Below, piece after piece: positions 54,646-64,000 of a stretch of 64,000 nt of DNA. The position numbers were made by a program, and so were the translations under genes. Origin of the DNA: Bombyx mori (taxonomy: Eukaryota > Arthropoda > Insecta > Lepidoptera > Bombycidae); assembly GCF_030269925.1 (NCBI RefSeq), contig NC_085128.1, positions 14,634,501-14,698,500 of the forward strand, read 5' to 3'. The notes under the pieces were generated by a model. That model did not search any database and had not been told where the DNA came from. It was given only the letters and a program-made list of their open reading frames with translations. Each line of letters opens with the position of its first letter. Position 1 is the stretch's first letter.

Positions 54646-55450
54646 ATTTATTTTGTTCCTTTGTTATTTAACCAGAGGTCGGTCCCCTGGGACGGCCCTC
54701 ACGACTGGACACCCTCCAGCCACTCATCCCATCACCGGGCACGTCACAGGCTTAGGATTAGGGCATTTTTATAGAGGTTTGCATCCTCGCGGCCCCTACT
54801 AGGCAGCGGCCCCCGCCCCCCACCAAGTGGGGATTACGGTATGGGACAACCCTTGGGACTAGACTCCCTCCAGCCATTCATCCCATCGTCAGGTGTCAAA
54901 AACTTGGGATTGGGGCATTTTTTATAGAGGTTCGCATCCTCACGGCCCCTGCTAGGCAGCAGCCCCCGTCCCCTACTCGGTAGGGATTGCGGTGTGCTTC
55001 TTCGAAGCCACGCCGGTAAACCGGTACCCCCCTTTGGGGGGCCTTCCCCTGTAGCCGCCAAGAGGCAGCCGGGGACATGGCAACCAGCGACCGGAAGGGA
55101 GTGCCCTCCGGTTCACTTCTCATCCACGTGGGGTCTACCATTACTGACAGACCCACACGTCTGACCACGGTGTGGCCACGCCGCCGTACCGGTACCCTCC
55201 TCTGTAGGGCCTTCCCCTTTAGCAGCCAAAGAGCTGCCGGGGACATGGCCTAGCATCCAAGAGGGCTCCAGAAGGGAGCCCTCTCCCGCTTCACGCACCC
55301 TTTGTCCAGTAAAGGTGGAAAATGGAACACGGTGTGCAGTCTTCTTAGTTCGCGGCACCCCTGTGCAGACAACGCTGCTCCACGGTATCGGGGTGCACAC
55401 TTAAGCCCCACCGCCGCGACAAGGCGAGACCACGTTGTGTGGGGTCGCTT
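54646..55450. repeat. GC-rich block with two tandem duplications
   Basis: Two imperfect tandem pairs. X covers about 54679-54990, unit about 154 bp, sharing CCTCCAGCC, TCATCCCATC, TATAGAGGTT and CTAGGCAGC. Y covers about 54998-55315, unit about 168 bp, sharing GGCCTTCCCCT and GCCGGGGACATGGC. There is no credible reading frame. Position next to ORF1 of copy B, and composition, suggest an R1-type 5' UTR (- strand), but I have no homologue to prove it. Confidence 0.6.
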
Positions 55451-56060
55451 TCTTTATTAGCAAAAGTTTGCGAAGCGACGGAAATCTACCATACCTGATC
55501 CTATGCCATACCAACCGTACCTGATACCATACCAACTTGTACCTTGTTGAGTTGGAAGACCTCAAGAACTGGTCAACCGAAGGTGCCATGATCCATAGCC
55601 GTCAAAAATCTGTAAGCACGTCGCTGTAACTCTGTCAAACCACCCATTAGTTACTGCGAAAACGCTGTAAGTAAAACGCTGGAAAAAAAGGTTATTGTTC
55701 CTATTTTTAACTTTTCCATATGGAAATGGCTTTTACCATACAAGCTGACAGACTAACATAACTCTGTTATTAGAGCCACGTGGGCCATATATGTATGTAA
55801 CATACACTATCAATAACTGAGTATTTTCATGAGTATTTCATGTATTTTCATGTGATGTTGAATAAAAAAAGCTCTTTGTATTTAAATTTAAAAAATATAT
55901 CGAACGTCATTATTAATTTTAAACAGTGTTCTTTCTAAAAATATGTAGATATATTCCAACTTCCAAATTGTAAATAAATTAGGAATTAGGAATAACTGTG
56001 TTGCTTTTTTATTCGCTGGATGAGGGAAGAAAGAACAGAGTAGTCGTTGTGGTGATCCTT
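55451..56060. other. Spacer, no gene seen
   Basis: Returns to AT-rich sequence. It contains a small tandem-like block CCATACCTGATCC / CCATACCAACCGTACC near 55488-55545 and nothing else recognisable. Confidence 0.4.
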
Positions 56061-56061
56061 G

Positions 56062-56320
56062 ATGGTGGTAGTGGTGGTGGTTGTGTTAGTAGTAGTAGTA
56101 GTATAATTAGTAGCCGTAGTAGTAGTAGTAGTGATGATGATGGTAGTGGTGGTGGTGGTGGTAGTGGTGGTGGTGGTAGTGGTGGTGGTAGTAGTGATGG
56201 TGGCGGTGGTAGTGGTGGAGATAGTAGTGGTGGTGATGATGGTGGTGTTGGTGGTGATGATGATGATGATGGTAGTGGTGGTGGTGATAATAGCAATAGT
56301 AGTAGTAGCAGCAGTAGATT
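56062..56320. repeat. (GTR)n trinucleotide microsatellite
   Basis: About 260 bp of GTG, GTA and GAT triplets (+ strand). The repeat keeps several frames open on both strands, but these are low-complexity poly-Val, Ser/Gly or Thr frames and not genes. Confidence 0.95.
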
Positions 56321-56444
56321 TCTGCATAGTTAAAATTTTGACTTACCTATTTTTACACTTCTCCCAAACGATTGCTTTATCAAATATGTTCGATAATCGT
56401 AATTTTACTAAGGCCGATAACGAAACCGAAAACTTGTTTGCCAA

Positions 56445-56826
56445 ATTGCTTAGGAGGGTGGATGAGCTCACAGCCCATCTGGTGTTAAGTGGTTACTGGA
56501 GCCCATAGACATCCACAACGTAAATGCACCACCCACCTTGAGATATAAGTTCTAAGGTCACAAGCTTAGTTACAACGGCTGCCCCACACTTCAAACCGAA
56601 ACGCATTACTGCTTCACAGCAGAAATAGGCAGGGCGGTGATACTCAACCGCGCGGACTTACAAGATGTCCTACCACCAGTTTCCTTCACCGTGGAAGTCG
56701 ATCGTGAACATTTGCTTAGTACGTACTTCATTAGAAAAATTGGTACCCGCCTGAGATTCGAACACCGGTGCATCGCTCAACACGAATGCACCGGACATCT
56801 TATCCGTTAGGCCACGACGACTTCAT
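56445..56826 (-). mobile_element. Bm1 SINE, nearly full length with tRNA-like head
   Basis: Reverse copy: body 56445-56684, linker, then the head up to GACTTCATAA (CACGACGACTTC at 56812-56823). In the element's own sense it has GTGGCCTAACGGATAAGATG and GTTCGAATCTC as A and B boxes. It confirms the Bm1 structure seen at 18012. Confidence 0.92.
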
Positions 56827-57179
56827 AATTATTATATTTTTAGGCACCAGCTTCGTTGTGCTTCTGGCTTTGTTTGGTTGTTTATGTTCATGACCGGCGC
56901 TGACTACTTACCATCAGCTGGGCAACCAACAATGAAAAGAAATTCATTATGATAGACATCGGAAACAAATCATCACCTGGATCAAAACCAGAATTGTCCG
57001 CACTGAGAAAACCCGCGACTGATATACAAACTCACATATACCTAGTTCAGCCATAAGTTCTGTTACAAATGATAATGCATTTTTTTCAAAATAAGTTATG
57101 TAGTATTATTAAAATGTATACCTACATTAATTTATTAAAGTCTCAGCAAAGATTTAAAAAAAATCTAATCGAAATGACG

Positions 57180-57391
57180 ACCTTTTGCTTTAATACAGGC
57201 CTTTAATCTGTTTGACCACAAATCTATGGATTTACGCGCTGTTTCCAATGGAAATTTCCCCACTGCTTGCACCAAAGTGTTTTAAAAGACACAATATCGG
57301 AAATTCGTTTAGAGCAGGCCATGTTCTCCAAAACTAATCATAATTTGAAGTCTAAAGGTTTGAGGTCTGGACTAGATGAGGGCTAGTCTTC
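57180..57391 (-). pseudogene. Mariner transposase C-terminal part
   Basis: On the - strand: SSSPDLKPLDFKL, a stop, LVLENMACSKRI, then the end of the protein. It carries the third catalytic Asp region with substitutions. It is broken at its upstream side by the Bm1 insertion. Confidence 0.72.
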
Positions 57392-57640
57392 AGCTGGTGG
57401 TAGGACCTCTTGTGAGTCCGCGCGGGTAGGTACCACCGCCCCGCCTATTTCCGCCGTGAAGCAGTAATGCGTTTCGGTTTGAAGGGTTGGGCAGCCGTTG
57501 TAACTATATTTGAGACCTTAGAACTTATATCTCAAGGTGGGTGGCGCATTTACGCTGTAGATGTCTATGGGCTCCAGTAACCACTTAACACCAGGTGGGC
57601 TGTGAGCTCCTTCACCCACATAATCAATAAAAATAAAAAG
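57392..57640 (+). mobile_element. Bm1-type SINE in the mariner
   Basis: AGCTGGTGGTAGGACC to CACATAATCAATAAAAATAA, inserted in the transposase remnant. Confidence 0.92.
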
Positions 57641-57655
57641 GTACTGAAGCCCCTT

Positions 57656-57880
57656 AACAACACCATGTTAAATAATCAAGAATGGTCCTTCCAGTAAGAC
57701 TTGGCGCCAGGTCATAAAGCTCGGTCTACGCAGTCTTGATTGGAAACGAACGTTTCGGACTTCATCAGAGCTGAAGACTGGCCGTCGTCTAGTCCCGATC
57801 TTAATCCGCTGGATTATGATTTATGGTCAGTTTTAGAGTTAAAGGACTGTATTGCAGCCAATGGAGACCACTTCGAATAA
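57656..57880 (+). pseudogene. Inverted mariner transposase core fragment
   Basis: On the + strand: NNQEWSFQ, stop, DLAPGHKARSTQS, stop, LETNVSDFIRAEDW, then PSSSPDLNPLDYDLWSVLE, LKDCIAANGDHFE and TAA at 57878-57880. It contains the second and third Asp, 37 residues apart when the stops are read as Gln and Trp. It is opposite to the surrounding transposase and repeats the DLNPLDY region already present at 57345-57385, so it is not a simple inversion. An internal stretch between WSVLE and the C-terminus is deleted. Confidence 0.78.
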
Positions 57881-57965
57881 GCTTTTTGTACTTTAAATTG
57901 TTTTATATTTATGTATTAAACTAGCACACTGTAAAAGTAATAAATGTTATTTGCAATAGAATTTT

Positions 57966-58859
57966 TTGCCCACGTTGCACTCTGTCGACTAATTGGGAAG
58001 TTTCCGGTCACCGTCCTCGTCGAACCCGTCGCTTGCGACGAAGGGCTCGACGAGCGAACTAACCCATAGACACAGCCCACTGAGTTTCTCGCCGGATCTT
58101 CTCAGTGGGTCGCGTTTCCGATCCGATGGTAGATTCTGCGAAGCACTGCTCTTGCTAGGGTCAGTATTAGCAACTCTCCGGTTGAGCCCCGCGAGCTCAC
58201 CTACAAACGTTAGGGCGAAGCTGAAATAGCCTCTCAAGGCTATCAGCATAGGTAGGAAAAAAAAAATGGGAAGTTTCCTTAGAGCTTTGAGCATAAATAC
58301 GGTCATTTTGTTTGTTAAAATGTTGCTCAATTATAAAAAAATTCTCATCCGTAAACAAAATTTTTCTATGACCTCCATTTGCGTACCGCTTCAATAGTTG
58401 TTTCGATTTTACCACCCTGTTCTCTTTTAAATTATCAGTTAAGAAATGACCAGTACGTCTCTTATAGGCTGCAAGTCCTATGTCATCTTTTAAAATACGC
58501 GACATGGTTCTAGGTGCTATCTTCATCTTCCGAGATAAAATCTTTTGCTTTCGGACAGGATTTCTTTGAATTCTTTCCCTTACTGCTTTGACCACCTTTT
58601 TCGTACGAACACTACGTGGACGGCCAGATATTTTTCTGTCACAAGCAGAGGAGGTCTCATTGCACCTATTATTAGCCCGGTACACAAACATTTTACTAAT
58701 ACCAATCGTATGGAGAGTTTTAAAAATTGCATTTGGCTCCATACCTACTTTGTGTAATGCAATCACAGCGATTCGGTTCTCTTTATCCCCCCACTCCATT
58801 TTATATCGCAAAATATTGTACAATGTATTGGCGCCAAAATGAGAAAACTCAATGAGCAA
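57966..58859 (-). pseudogene. Mariner transposase N-terminal half
   Basis: From the likely start MEWGDKENRIAVIALHKVG (an upstream ATG at 58859 is also in frame) through GRPRSVRTKKVVKAVRERIQ, LAAYKRRTGHFL and ILFTDENFFI with the first catalytic Asp, to YAQSSKE. After the jockey insertion it resumes as QLVDRVQRG down to about 57966. No stop lies between the start and the LINE. Confidence 0.85.
58006..58266 (+). mobile_element. Jockey-clade LINE 3' end in the mariner
   Basis: A 261-bp 3' end with an A tail, bounded by the 12-bp duplication TGGGAAGTTTCC at 57994-58005 and 58267-58278, which lies in the transposase codons KETS. Confidence 0.95.
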
Positions 58860-58941
58860 TCATATAAAAATGACAGATTCCAAATTCAAATGTAATATTT
58901 TGTTTATTTTTAATTGTAGCAGTATTTATGGCCAGACTAAG

Positions 58942-59051
58942 TATGTACTTAATGGGTAGGCTAATATTTATATGAGTGTTGGACTCCCTAATGATAATGA
59001 CAATAAATAATAATGTTGATTTTGCCCAGCGAAGCGGGCGAGTATGGCTAG
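58942..59051 (+). mobile_element. Helitron 3' half, CCCAGCGAAGCGGGC family
   Basis: GTATGTACTTAATGGGTAGG to GCCCAGCGAAGCGGGCGAGT ATGGCTAG followed by T. It starts 3 nt after the mariner TA, so its 5' part was lost or displaced there. Confidence 0.7.
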
Positions 59052-59218
59052 TAATTAATAAATCCTTAATTTTATAGTTTATCACCAAACTGTGTAGGTA
59101 CGAAGTTTTTCAGAGACGAAAATTATTTAAAAAAGGTAACAGAAATAAATACATTTTCCTTCCGCCCAGACACTCCGTGACGTAATACGACAGCATCTAA
59201 GTCGTATTTTACAAACGA

Positions 59219-59226
59219 TATAAAAA
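59219..59226 (+). promoter_or_regulatory. Candidate TATA box
   Basis: TATAAAAA, 145 nt upstream of the ATG at 59371. The interval has no repeat and could be a 5' UTR of about 120 nt. No clear arthropod initiator is seen at the expected spacing. Confidence 0.35.
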
Positions 59227-59370
59227 CGTGTGCTTCATTTTAAATGAAATCGGCCAGCTGAGAGGTCGTCAAATAAGTTGACCTTTACGTTGTTAAATTC
59301 ATTTGAAATCTCAAGTTTGCAAAGCGGTTATATTATAAAAATATTATATAAAAAAAAAGATTAAACGAAG

Positions 59371-59428
59371 ATGTCGATCATTTCAAATGTGCAACGGGGA
59401 TTCGATTACATATTCGATGATTTGGGAG
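59371..59428 (+). CDS. Candidate first coding exon of a second elongase-like gene
   Basis: ATG with A at -3, 19 codons (MSIISNVQRGFDYIFDDLG) plus one G, then GCAAGT, a perfect match to the rare GC-type splice donor AG|GCAAGT. The phase-1 G and the ~20-residue leader match the elongase exon 24891-24959, which ends ...MERNS plus G and continues as Asp-Pro-Arg. Elongase N-termini commonly have such short leaders before the DPR motif, and tandem elongase genes are common in insects. The next exon would lie beyond the window or under the repeats, and I found none. Without it the identification is inference. Confidence 0.45.
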
Positions 59429-59474
59429 GCAAGTAATTTAATTTCATTATTTTTGTTTTTATTTTTGTTGGGTA

Positions 59475-59712
59475 TTTACTGGTGGTAGGACCTCTTGTGA
59501 GTCCGCGCCGGTAGGTACCACCACCCTGCGCCTATTTCTGCCGTGAAGCTGTTTATGCGTTTCGGTTTAAAGGGTGGGGCAGCCGTTGTAACTATACTGA
59601 GATCTTAGATACATTGTTTGAGATTACATTGTAAATGTCTAAGGGCTACAGTAATCACTTAATACCAGGTGGGCTGGTAGCTCGTACACCAATCTAAGCA
59701 ATAAAAATAATA
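59475..59712 (+). mobile_element. Bm1-type SINE, headless
   Basis: TTTACTGGTGGTAGGACC to AATCTAAGCAATAAAAATAA. A few dozen bases of the GGCGCATTTACG region are altered or lost. It starts about 45 nt after the candidate GC donor. Confidence 0.88.
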
Positions 59713-59782
59713 ATTAAGCACTGATACGAATGGTAACCATACCGAAGCACGCCAATCAATTTGCTTTAAAACCTGTATCCTT

Positions 59783-60700
59783 TTTTTTCTACCTATTCTA
59801 GTGACCTCGAGGGGTCATACTAGATTCGCGGACGAGTAGGTGAGCTCACGGAGTTCTAACCTGATGACGCTGCTAACACTAGCCCTAACAAGAGCAGTGC
59901 TTCGCAGAATCTATCACGGGATCGGAAATGTGACCCTCTGAGAAGGTCCGGCAAGAAACTCAGTGGGTTGGGTCTGCTGGTTAATTTACTCACCGAACCC
60001 ATCGTCTCAAGCGATGGGTACAACGAGAACGATGACCGGTGTATGTGGTACTTAAAAGCACCGATAGTGGATCGGAAAGATCTGAAATGACGTGTTTAGG
60101 GCGACGTCGACTGTTTATCATTCGGTCCGTAGGATCGGGAATGTAGTTACCGGCGGCCAAGACAAGTGGGTTTTCGGGCAGGCCGCTTTCTCGAAATGGC
60201 GCACTGATACCGAATGAATATACTTAGGGATGGTGTCCAACTCCGTGTCGTCGTGAAGATTCACGTTCCTCACGAACCACGGTACTCCGACGGCTATCCT
60301 GCAAAAACGGGATTGAATGACTTGAATGGGGTTTTAAATTACTGGTGGTAGGACCTCTTGTGAGTCCGCACGGGTAGGTACCACCGCCCCGCCTATTTCT
60401 GCCGTGAAGCTGTAAAGCGTTTCGGTTTGACGGCAGCCCTTGTACTGATACTGAGATCTTAGATTTATATCTCAAGGTGGGTGGCACATTTACGTTGTAG
60501 AGTTTATGGGCTCCAGTAACCACTTAGCACCAGGTGGGCTGTGAGCTTATCTACCCATCTAAGCAATCAAAAATAAAAAAAATAGTGTGGGCCACTTGAG
60601 CGAATACTACACTTGCATAGGTCATGACCGGACGTATGCAAGTTTTATAGAGAGTCACCGTATTTCGAAGGGACAATTCACTTCGCTTGCAAATCATCGG
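59783..60700 (-). pseudogene. Jockey-clade LINE, decayed, split by a Bm1
   Basis: The - strand 3' UTR starts at the T run (CTACCTATTCTAGTGACC). Coding remnants follow (RMxxxRRP, GNYIPDP, PWFVRNVNLHDD-like), interrupted by the SINE at 60336-60582, then GGGCCACTTGAGCGAATACT (AHAAxT region) to about 60700. Multiple small indels. Confidence 0.85.
60336..60582 (+). mobile_element. Bm1-type SINE in the jockey copy
   Basis: AAATTACTGGTGGTAGGACC to CTAAGCAATCAAAAATAAAA, missing part of the GAAGGGTGGGGCAGCC block. Confidence 0.9.
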
Positions 60701-60774
60701 ATAGAGCGTGAATACTACCAACCGCCTTGAGACATTAAACCTTAATATCGGCGCGGTCGGGTAGTATTGCAAAC

Positions 60775-60870
60775 ATCTGTCCTAGCAAGAGGAGTGCTTC
60801 GAGAATCTACCACCGGATCGCGACCCACTAAGAATATGCGGCGAGAAACTTAGTGGATTGTGTGTCTATG
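60775..60870 (-). mobile_element. Jockey-clade LINE 3'-UTR fragment
   Basis: CTAGCAAGAGGAGTGCTTCG to TTAGTGGATTGTGTGTCTAT. Small and separate from the copy above it. Confidence 0.7.
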
Positions 60871-60935
60871 GGACGATACAACTGCTTTGTAAACAGACAT
60901 AAACAAAATAAGGGCATCTACAAGTGTAAGCTCAC

Positions 60936-61449
60936 AATACATCCTACCACCAGTAAATTACGGATCAATAGCAGTAATCACTTAAATTAATATATTTTTT
61001 TATAATTTGACTTGATACATATGTCAATCATAATAAAGGAAAAAAGGAAAGGAATTTAAGAGACAGAGGAAGTGAATTTTGTATCTTTAGGGCGGTTTAA
61101 AAACTTGGAATGTTCAACAGTTATAATTATTATACTAACGTCGCCGTTAGTCAGTATACTCGTAAATCCAAATGTATACGACAGCAATATATCTCATACT
61201 TGAACACGAAAACTAAAGAATCGAAAATAACAGAACAACCGAAAAATTAAAAAGAAACTTGCAAACCTGAGATTTAATTATACAAATAAATTCTATTGTC
61301 TGTGCGACTGCGAAAAAATAGAAAAAAATATGACACGTCTTGGTTCTTGGTTTTTTCACAAAGATTATTTCTATAAGTGTTGGTATGAAGACAGAATTAT
61401 ATTTTAACTATTAATTATTTTAATAGTTGTTTTTATATTTTGTTCAGAA
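60936..61449. other. Spacer with a Bm1 scrap
   Basis: A short reverse Bm1 piece at about 60936-60960 (CATCCTACCACCAGTAAATT), otherwise AT-rich with no gene seen. Confidence 0.4.
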
Positions 61450-61459
61450 TTTAATGCAT

Positions 61460-61482
61460 ACTCTCTCTCTCTCTCTCTCTCT
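61460..61482. repeat. (CT)n microsatellite
   Basis: About eleven CT units. It may be the forward-strand equivalent of the (GA)n-tailed LINE ends at 21 and 39 kb, but the diagnostic hairpin is not seen. Confidence 0.85.
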
Positions 61483-61561
61483 GTCTTATCTATTTAATTG
61501 TATACATATAAGTATGTATATTAGTCTTCAATTCCCAAAGTACATTTTTAAATATATAAAC

Positions 61562-61815
61562 ATATAAATATTTTACTAACAATCACGCCACGTTAACTGG
61601 TCCCGTGGTAAGTTCGTAAAGAACTTGTGTTACAGGTACCAGATATCGGAAATAAATGTAAGATTTTTATTATACACATACATATATATACATCCATAAC
61701 CCTGAAAAAGACATTTATATTTATCATACAAATATCTTCCCTTGGCGGGATTCGGACCCGCGACCCCCTAATGTAGTGACCATGTCACTTACCACTACAT
61801 CAGACGGACGTTAGA
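61562..61815 (-). mobile_element. tRNA-headed SINE, family C
   Basis: The second copy of the element at 37400-37668. The reverse orientation head contains GGTTCGAATCC-like sequence (here GGGTCCGAATCCCGCC), the body has TTATCTGGTACC-like and CCAGTTAACGTGGCGTGATT segments. The head carries substitutions in the T arm. Confidence 0.85.
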
Positions 61816-62329
61816 ATGAAACTCTAGTAACTTTATCATTGCGATACGATAAAACTTTTCACATTCAACGGATCTAAACTACATATAATCTGAGGTTATA
61901 CTTATCGGAAACACAAACTATTGTGTCATGAAAGTATCACGAAAACATGAGTTATAAACAAAATGCTAGTTTGTTATCACCTTCAAGGTATTATCCTTTA
62001 GAAACCTACATAAGCCGAGTAATTTTGCCATCAAAAAATGTTTTTAATATTTTTTTCTGGAATTTAGTTCAGTTCTCGCTAATCTAAATAACAGATGCAA
62101 CTCAAACGCGAAAATAAATAATAACGGTTGTATCTATTCAATAACAACAAACAAAAAACCAAAAAAAATATTTGGAACCATAAACAAATCATCTACTGCC
62201 GATAATTTTTGACTGAATCTATGAGGCTCGTATTCAGATTCTGAATACCAAATACTGCAATAACTTGGTTAATTAAATCTTGTCCCCGCGATACATTAAT
62301 CAGGGTCATAAAACACTACGCAAATAAAA
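61816..62329. other. Spacer, no gene seen
   Basis: AT-rich. No exon of the candidate second elongase was found here. Confidence 0.4.
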
Positions 62330-62815
62330 TGCCAAGAGCCCCAGACTGCGAAACCGCCTACTGCTGCTTCCCGTGGCAGCGCTACCAGAAGAAGACGAAC
62401 TCATTCACCGGCTGATGAAAGTGGCTTAGGTTATAATCACCAAGTTAAATGAGTGTTGGTTCAAACAGAAAGTGGAAGAGCCAGGGCACTATACGGCATT
62501 CGGCCCGTACAACACTATGCTATTTGTTCCACAGTCACATTGCAGGCTGGTCGTAGGGTGGTGGAAAAAGCTTGGACCCCGTCTAACATAGTCTTAAATT
62601 GCAACCGGTACCGCAGAGGGCGTCGTCAAAGAGAAGGTAGGCTAGGATGTGCCAGCTACGCTTTGGACCCCACGCGGAAGAGGAGAGCGGGCGATAAGTG
62701 TAATGAGAAATTGTTGAATCGCACCCATCACTTCCTTCAAGGAAACCTGAACCACTCCTACAGAGCTCACGAAATCCGGTTCCACAGTATGGCACAGTAG
62801 TCAATCGATGCTACT
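62330..62815 (+). pseudogene. R1-clade LINE fragment around the ORF1/ORF2 junction
   Basis: The + strand contains HHFLQGNLNHSYRAHEIRFH SMAQ, clearly related to the start of the R1 endonuclease in copy B (YRFLQGNLNHSAGAQDM...). Upstream is a decayed arginine-rich stretch likely to be the end of ORF1. A stop follows shortly. Older than the other R1 copies. Confidence 0.65.
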
Positions 62816-62897
62816 GTGATCTGTGATTGCTAAATCGAACTGGTTTGATGATTATTAAGATCATTTGACTATCCGGCACGCCCACGTCGTACAGTTT

Positions 62898-62975
62898 CTA
62901 AACCAAACCATTGTGCGCGACTTTGTCGAAAGCCTTTGCCATATCGTAGAGGAGACAAACAGTTGTACCCAAAGT
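62898..62975 (-). pseudogene. Reverse transcriptase motif fragment of a LINE
   Basis: On the - strand: TVCLLYDMAKAFDKVAHNGL V, stop. YDMAKAFDKVxHxxL is the RT motif with the first catalytic Asp, as seen in several LINE clades. Only about 20 residues can be read. Confidence 0.6.
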
Positions 62976-62979
62976 CATG

Positions 62980-63899
62980 AAAAATAATTGCTTTTTGAAT
63001 AGCATGTTGCGCACTTCATAACCTTTTTCTCTTTGTATTTTCTGCACCGAGAATTGAGAACTGAATGCAACAGAATAAGGATTCTTACATAGGAATAAAC
63101 GCTTATGTGTATTCCGAATTTTTTGTTTTATTTTGGGTTTTATTAGTGACATTTTAGTTATTTTCAAGAGTAAAAGCAGTCAGTTATACTAAAAAATATT
63201 TTGTTTCTAATATAAATAATAAACTCTCTGGAAAGTCACAGTAAAATGCTTCTAGTCCATTTTGGTTTAGAGTTATTTTTTAAACTTTACACGTAACGGG
63301 TACAGTGACAAACTCTTTAACTAAGGTATTCTCTACCATTCAACCAAGGTTTGGTGTAGGTGCATTTATTTATTGTTTACCACTAAAAGTAAAATTTAAA
63401 TCAGACATAACAATAAAACTATAGTAAATTGGACTGCTATTACCAAGACATCATAAAATTACAAGTCAAGTGATGAGATTTTCCTGCTAATTCATTCCGA
63501 AGAATTCGTGCTATGAAGGCATTTAGGTAATTGAGACTTCAGACTCCTGTCTCAAAGTCGGCAGAGGTACTCACGCTGTGATATCTATGAGTCCCGGTTA
63601 AAATCATGTGAACTCTAATCTCAAATCTTGACTGCAACAAAACAGTACGTCGTTATAACTTCAAAAATGGCAATATGCATTAAAATAATTGTGACATTAC
63701 TTAATGTTTGTTACTAACATGATAAAAATAACTACAAAGATACTTTTTCCAAATTAACAAGGTTAATTTGTTAACCGCGAGCACGACGCATTAAACTAGT
63801 ATTACTAATTATTGTTGATTTCAAGAAATGTTGGTATTTCGTGAAGTCGATCGAGTTTAATGCGTATTAACTATGAAATTTTACTTTACTTATTAACTA
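62980..63899. other. Spacer, no gene seen
   Basis: AT-rich with weak resemblance to very old Bm1 near 63540-63610 (CTGTCTCAAAGTCGGCAGAG). No exon recognised. Confidence 0.35.
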
Positions 63900-63901
63900 T
63901 A

Positions 63902-64000
63902 ATTACTGGTGGTAGGACCTCTTGTGAGTCCGCACGGGTAGGTACCACCGCGCCCTGCCTATTTCTGCCGTGAAGCAGTAATGCGTTTCGGTTTGAAGGG
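63902..64000 (+). mobile_element. Bm1-type SINE, cut by the window end
   Basis: AATTACTGGTGGTAGGACCT to GCGTTTCGGTTTGAAGGG. The 5' part of a body that continues past the window. Confidence 0.92.

Larger units (their letters stand above)
57045..58937 (-). mobile_element. Mosaic mariner (DD37D type), multiply invaded
   Basis: Inverted ends GTTCAGCCATAAGTTCTG (left) and, in reverse, GTCTGGCCATAAATACTG (right), flanked by TA at 57043-57044 and 58938-58939. Inside are a Bm1 (57392-57640), a transposase fragment in the opposite orientation (57656-57965) and a jockey 3' end (58006-58266). Without the SINE and LINE the element is about 1.37 kb, close to a normal mariner. Confidence 0.82.

Noticed and set aside
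55986..56333. Open frames of 95-125 codons on both strands
   Set aside because: They come from the GTR trinucleotide microsatellite (poly-Val, poly-Thr, Ser/Gly), not from a gene.
58197..58278. Extended mariner protein ending in 58197
   Set aside because: The last 20-odd codons are antisense jockey 3' UTR after the insertion at 58006-58266. The real transposase resumes beyond it.
1..64000. CRISPR arrays, operons or other prokaryotic systems
   Set aside because: Spliced genes, SINEs and non-LTR retrotransposons show a eukaryotic genome. The regular repeats are microsatellites or transposon copies.

Overview
The window looks like genomic DNA of a moth, most probably the silkworm Bombyx. AT-rich intronic and intergenic DNA is interrupted by many copies of a tRNA-headed SINE that I recognise as Bm1, by 5'-truncated jockey-clade LINEs (BMC1-like), by GC-rich R1-clade LINEs, by DD37D (maT-type) mariners and by short Helitron-like elements. 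There is no rRNA array, no telomeric repeat, no credible tRNA gene and no CRISPR array.

Host genes. One clear protein-coding gene lies on the + strand: a very-long-chain fatty acid elongase (ELO/ELOVL family) in six visible coding exons, 24891-24959, 32239-32429, 32620-32700, 36313-36475, 37749-37885 and 39393-39608. They join in consistent splice phase into 284 residues plus a stop and carry the HxxHH box. The start codon lies in an exon I could not find. A second, weaker candidate is a TATA box at 59219 and a first coding exon at 59371-59428. It ends in a GC-type splice donor and in the same splice phase as the elongase exon at 24891, so it may start a neighbouring elongase gene that continues past the window.

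Layout. 1-24 kb: a 5'-truncated R1-clade LINE with a 14-bp target duplication (236-3081), a jockey copy (4015-5205), a mariner (7766-9064), two adjacent Helitrons (10213-10850), an RTE-like remnant (12.45-12.95 kb), a young jockey copy (16016-17173), a full-length Bm1 (18012-18471), and a nested stack at 22307-24614 (Helitron, then LINE, then R1). 24.9-39.6 kb: the elongase gene, whose introns hold Bm1, Helitron, jockey and other SINE copies. 40-48 kb: decayed LINE fragments and a repeat family with a conserved reading frame. 48.4-55.4 kb: a nearly complete but dead R1-clade LINE on the - strand, abutted head-to-head by a divergent R1 fragment on the + strand and then a GC-rich block with two tandem duplications. 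56-64 kb: a trinucleotide microsatellite, Bm1, a mosaic mariner, the candidate second gene start, and more jockey, Bm1 and R1 debris.

How it fits together. Apart from the elongase exons, nearly all coding-like sequence is retrotransposon or transposase debris. Target-site duplications let many insertions be bounded to the base and put in order. No wholly new enzyme system is evident. The points most worth checking are the GC-donor first exon at 59371, the SINE sitting against an elongase splice acceptor, the repeat family with a conserved peptide, the GC-rich duplicated block at 54.7-55.3 kb, and the paired R1 copies differing by an exact hairpin and by a catalytic-motif deletion.
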